From the NCBI GenBank assembly GCA_029067025.1, contig JAIEFH010000049.1:1-15618 (forward strand): DNA of 15,618 nt, read 5' to 3'. This document shows, piece by piece, positions 14,342-15,618 of the stretch; the first letter of the stretch is position 1, and the number at the start of each line of letters is the position of its first letter. The stretch comes from Oscillospiraceae bacterium. Its GTDB lineage: Bacteria; Bacillota; Clostridia; Oscillospirales; Oscillospiraceae. Under the pieces are notes generated by a model. The model did no database searches. It was not told where the DNA came from and saw nothing but the letters and a program-made list of their open reading frames with translations. A program made the translations under genes and the position numbers.

Positions 14342-14351
14342 ATATTAATAT
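14323..14351 (+). promoter_or_regulatory. sigma-A promoter of the small tail-anchored protein gene
   Basis: TTGACA (14323-14328), a 17-base spacer and TAATAT (14346-14351). RNA start about 14358, leaving a structured leader of about 110 nt. Confidence 0.88.
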
Positions 14352-14365
14352 AGCGGCAAATAAAA

Positions 14366-14455
14366 CAAAACGACGAGCGGCAAACCGCCGGTCGGGCGCA
14401 AAAAGGCCCGGTTTATGGGACTATGAGAGTGATATGCTGAACTCATCCGATCAGA
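14366..14455 (+). promoter_or_regulatory. Structured 5' leader, weakly like a c-di-GMP-I (GEMM) riboswitch
   Basis: After AAAACGACGAG the leader reads GGC (14379-14381), AAA, CCG, a 5-base loop, CGG (14393-14395), GCGCAAAAAG, GCC (14406-14408). This is the order of the conserved first helix of c-di-GMP-I aptamers (GGC-AAA-CC, GG-GACGCAAA-GCC), but the stem is shorter and the GNRA loop is missing. A second arm with ATGAG/CTCAT (14423-14427, 14442-14446) follows. Simple hairpins (GCGG-CAAA-CCGC and CGGGC/GCCCG) explain the same bases equally well, so the identity is doubtful although some structure is likely. Confidence 0.3.
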
Positions 14456-14469
14456 GGAGGGTTTGAACC

Positions 14470-14829
14470 ATGAAAAGCGTTACCTATACTTTTATTACCT
14501 GGAATGGCGGCCAGCGGGCGGCTGGGTTTGACGGCGCTCTGGACAGCGGCCGTCAGGTTGTTATGGTGCGGCAGTCGGGGCGGCAGGGCCGGACGCCTGG
14601 CGGGAACAACGTGATCGACTTGACCGCCTGGAGGGCCGCCAACCAGGAGCTTTGGGAGGAGCAGTCGGAGCTTGAGCCGGAGTACAACCTGGAAGAGGCG
14701 GGGCCCGAGACTCCCGTCCGCCGGGCGCGGAGCCGCCGCTGGCGCGCCCATGTTGACCCCGAGCTGCTGGCGATTTTGAGCGTGGTTGGGGTGCTGGCGG
14801 CGCTGGTGGTTCGGGTGCTGGCGTTTTGA
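14470..14829 (+). CDS. Small tail-anchored membrane protein of unknown function
   Basis: A 119-residue protein of no family I recognise. Residues 1-48 look like a small basic/beta part rich in Gly and Arg. Residues 49-80 contain a helical stretch, VIDLTAWRAANQELWEEQ, rich in Trp and Glu, followed by an acidic linker. Residues 83-92 are very basic (PVRRARSRRW). A single hydrophobic helix (about 98-118) ends the protein, so it should sit in the membrane with its N terminus inside. AGGAGGG precedes ATG 14470. The gene has its own strong promoter with a candidate operator, and a structured leader, so expression is probably conditional. Codon use is like the neighbours. Size and layout recall small division or stress modulators, but nothing specific supports that. 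Confidence 0.8.
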   Translation: MKSVTYTFITWNGGQRAAGFDGALDSGRQVVMVRQSGRQGRTPGGNNVIDLTAWRAANQELWEEQSELEPEYNLEEAGPETPVRRARSRRWRAHVDPELLAILSVVGVLAALVVRVLAF

Positions 14830-14846
14830 CCCGAAAAAAGACACGC

Positions 14847-14884
14847 AAAAGGGCCGTCCCGGAAGATCCCGGGACGGCCCTTTT
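14847..14884. terminator. Bidirectional terminator between the small-protein gene and mutS
   Basis: A perfect 16-bp stem (14847-14862 with 14869-14884, loop AAGATC) flanked by A- and T-runs, so it serves both converging genes. Confidence 0.97.
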
Positions 14885-14911
14885 TTGATGTTCCGCAATG
14901 GGCACGGCCCA

Positions 14912-15618
14912 TTATAGCTGGCTTTTCAGCTTGTACAGGAGGTTCATGGCCTCGATGGGGGTGAGGGTCTCCACGGAGGTATTCCGCAGCTGCTCCAGCA
15001 CCGCCGCCCCGGCCATGTCCCCCAGGGAGACCTGGCCGGATCCCTCCTGAGGCGCCTGGGGCCGGGCGGGCGCCCAGCCCTGCCGCTCCAGCTCGCCCAA
15101 AATCTCCCGGGCGCGATCCACCACCTTGTTGGGAACGCCGGCCAGCTTGGCCACCTCCACGCCGTAGCTCTGATCCGCCCCGCCGGGGACGATCTTGCGC
15201 AGGAACACAATGCCGTCCCCCCGCTTTTTGGCGGCGATGTGGTAGTTCTTCACCCCTTCAATGGTGTGCTCCACCTCGGTCAGCTCGTGGTAGTGGGTGG
15301 CGAACAGAGTCTTGGCCCCCAGCCGCTTTTTGTCCGCGCAGTACTCCAGCACCGCCCGGGCGATGGACATACCGTCGTAGGTGGAGGTGCCCCGGCCGAT
15401 CTCGTCCAGGATCAGCAGGGAGCGGGAGGTGGCGTTTTTCAGCATATTCGCCACCTCGGTCATCTCCACCATGAAGGTGGACTGGCCCGCCGACAGGTCG
15501 TCGGAGGCACCGATGCGGGTGAACACCCGGTCCACCACCCCGATCCGGGCGGAGCGGGCGGGGACAAAGCTGCCCATCTGGGCCATGAGCACAATCAAAG
15601 CGACCTGACGCATATAGG
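14912..15618 (-). CDS. mutS: DNA mismatch repair protein MutS (C-terminal 234 residues, cut by window edge)
   Basis: MutS recognises base mismatches and signals for repair through its ATPase. Only the end of the gene is in the window: the first visible residues (YMRQVALI) directly follow the Walker A of the family. Seen here are STFMVEM, the Walker B stretch LLILDEIGRGTSTYDG, the switch region LFATHYHEL and a normal C-terminal tail of about 70 residues ending in LLYKLKSQL. This tail and the Walker B form fit MutS1 and not MutS2, which would have a Smr domain. The gene ends at a strong terminator, so mutL does not follow it directly on this side. Confidence 0.96.
   Translation of the reverse strand, partial: YMRQVALIVLMAQMGSFVPARSARIGVVDRVFTRIGASDDLSAGQSTFMVEMTEVANMLKNATSRSLLILDEIGRGTSTYDGMSIARAVLEYCADKKRLGAKTLFATHYHELTEVEHTIEGVKNYHIAAKKRGDGIVFLRKIVPGGADQSYGVEVAKLAGVPNKVVDRAREILGELERQGWAPARPQAPQEGSGQVSLGDMAGAAVLEQLRNTSVETLTPIEAMNLLYKLKSQL

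Overview
The window looks like chromosomal DNA from a GC-rich member of the Clostridia, most likely an Oscillospiraceae-type gut bacterium (Flavonifractor/Oscillibacter-like). The reasons are the Firmicutes gene order prs-pth-mfd, strong GGAGG ribosome-binding sites, sigma-A promoters of the TTGACA-N17-TATAAT type, a WalR-like box, a YtrA-type GntR/ABC operon, an ECF-type thiamine transporter subunit under a TPP riboswitch, and very GC-rich codon usage. The genus is inference; nothing in the window fixes it.

Layout. 1-4543 is a minus-strand block: the 5' two thirds of mfd (running off the left edge), pth, prs, and an HD-domain protein with its own promoter. 4544-4790 is a divergent promoter region. 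4791-8013 is a plus-strand operon of a short GntR regulator, an ABC ATPase and an ABC-2-like permease with a large soluble C-terminal domain; a 29-codon ORF with a good ribosome-binding site lies across the ATPase-permease junction. 8129-8710 is a second, unrelated HD-domain protein whose promoter is interleaved with the preceding terminator. 8844-10524 is an ECF sigma factor overlapping a single-pass membrane protein that is probably its anti-sigma or sensor. 10583-12235 is a minus-strand thiamine unit: promoter, TPP riboswitch, thiT, then a Cof-type HAD phosphatase. 12390-14291 holds a membrane-anchored LysM-G5-M23 peptidoglycan endopeptidase behind a WalR-like box. 14295-14886 holds a small tail-anchored protein of unknown function behind a repeat-containing promoter and a structured leader. 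14912-15618 is the C-terminal third of mutS (minus), running off the right edge.

How the parts fit. Most of the window is housekeeping: transcription-coupled repair, peptidyl-tRNA recycling, PRPP synthesis and mismatch repair, with cell-envelope functions (ABC export/stress operon, ECF sigma pair, M23 hydrolase) between. No mobile element, CRISPR array, tRNA or rRNA was recognised. The less ordinary signals are regulatory: a TPP riboswitch leader with a 12-nt perfect complement to the thiT start region, a pair of stem-loops presenting the same 15-nt motif between thiT and the M23 gene, and the repeat-flanked promoter and leader of the small tail-anchored protein.
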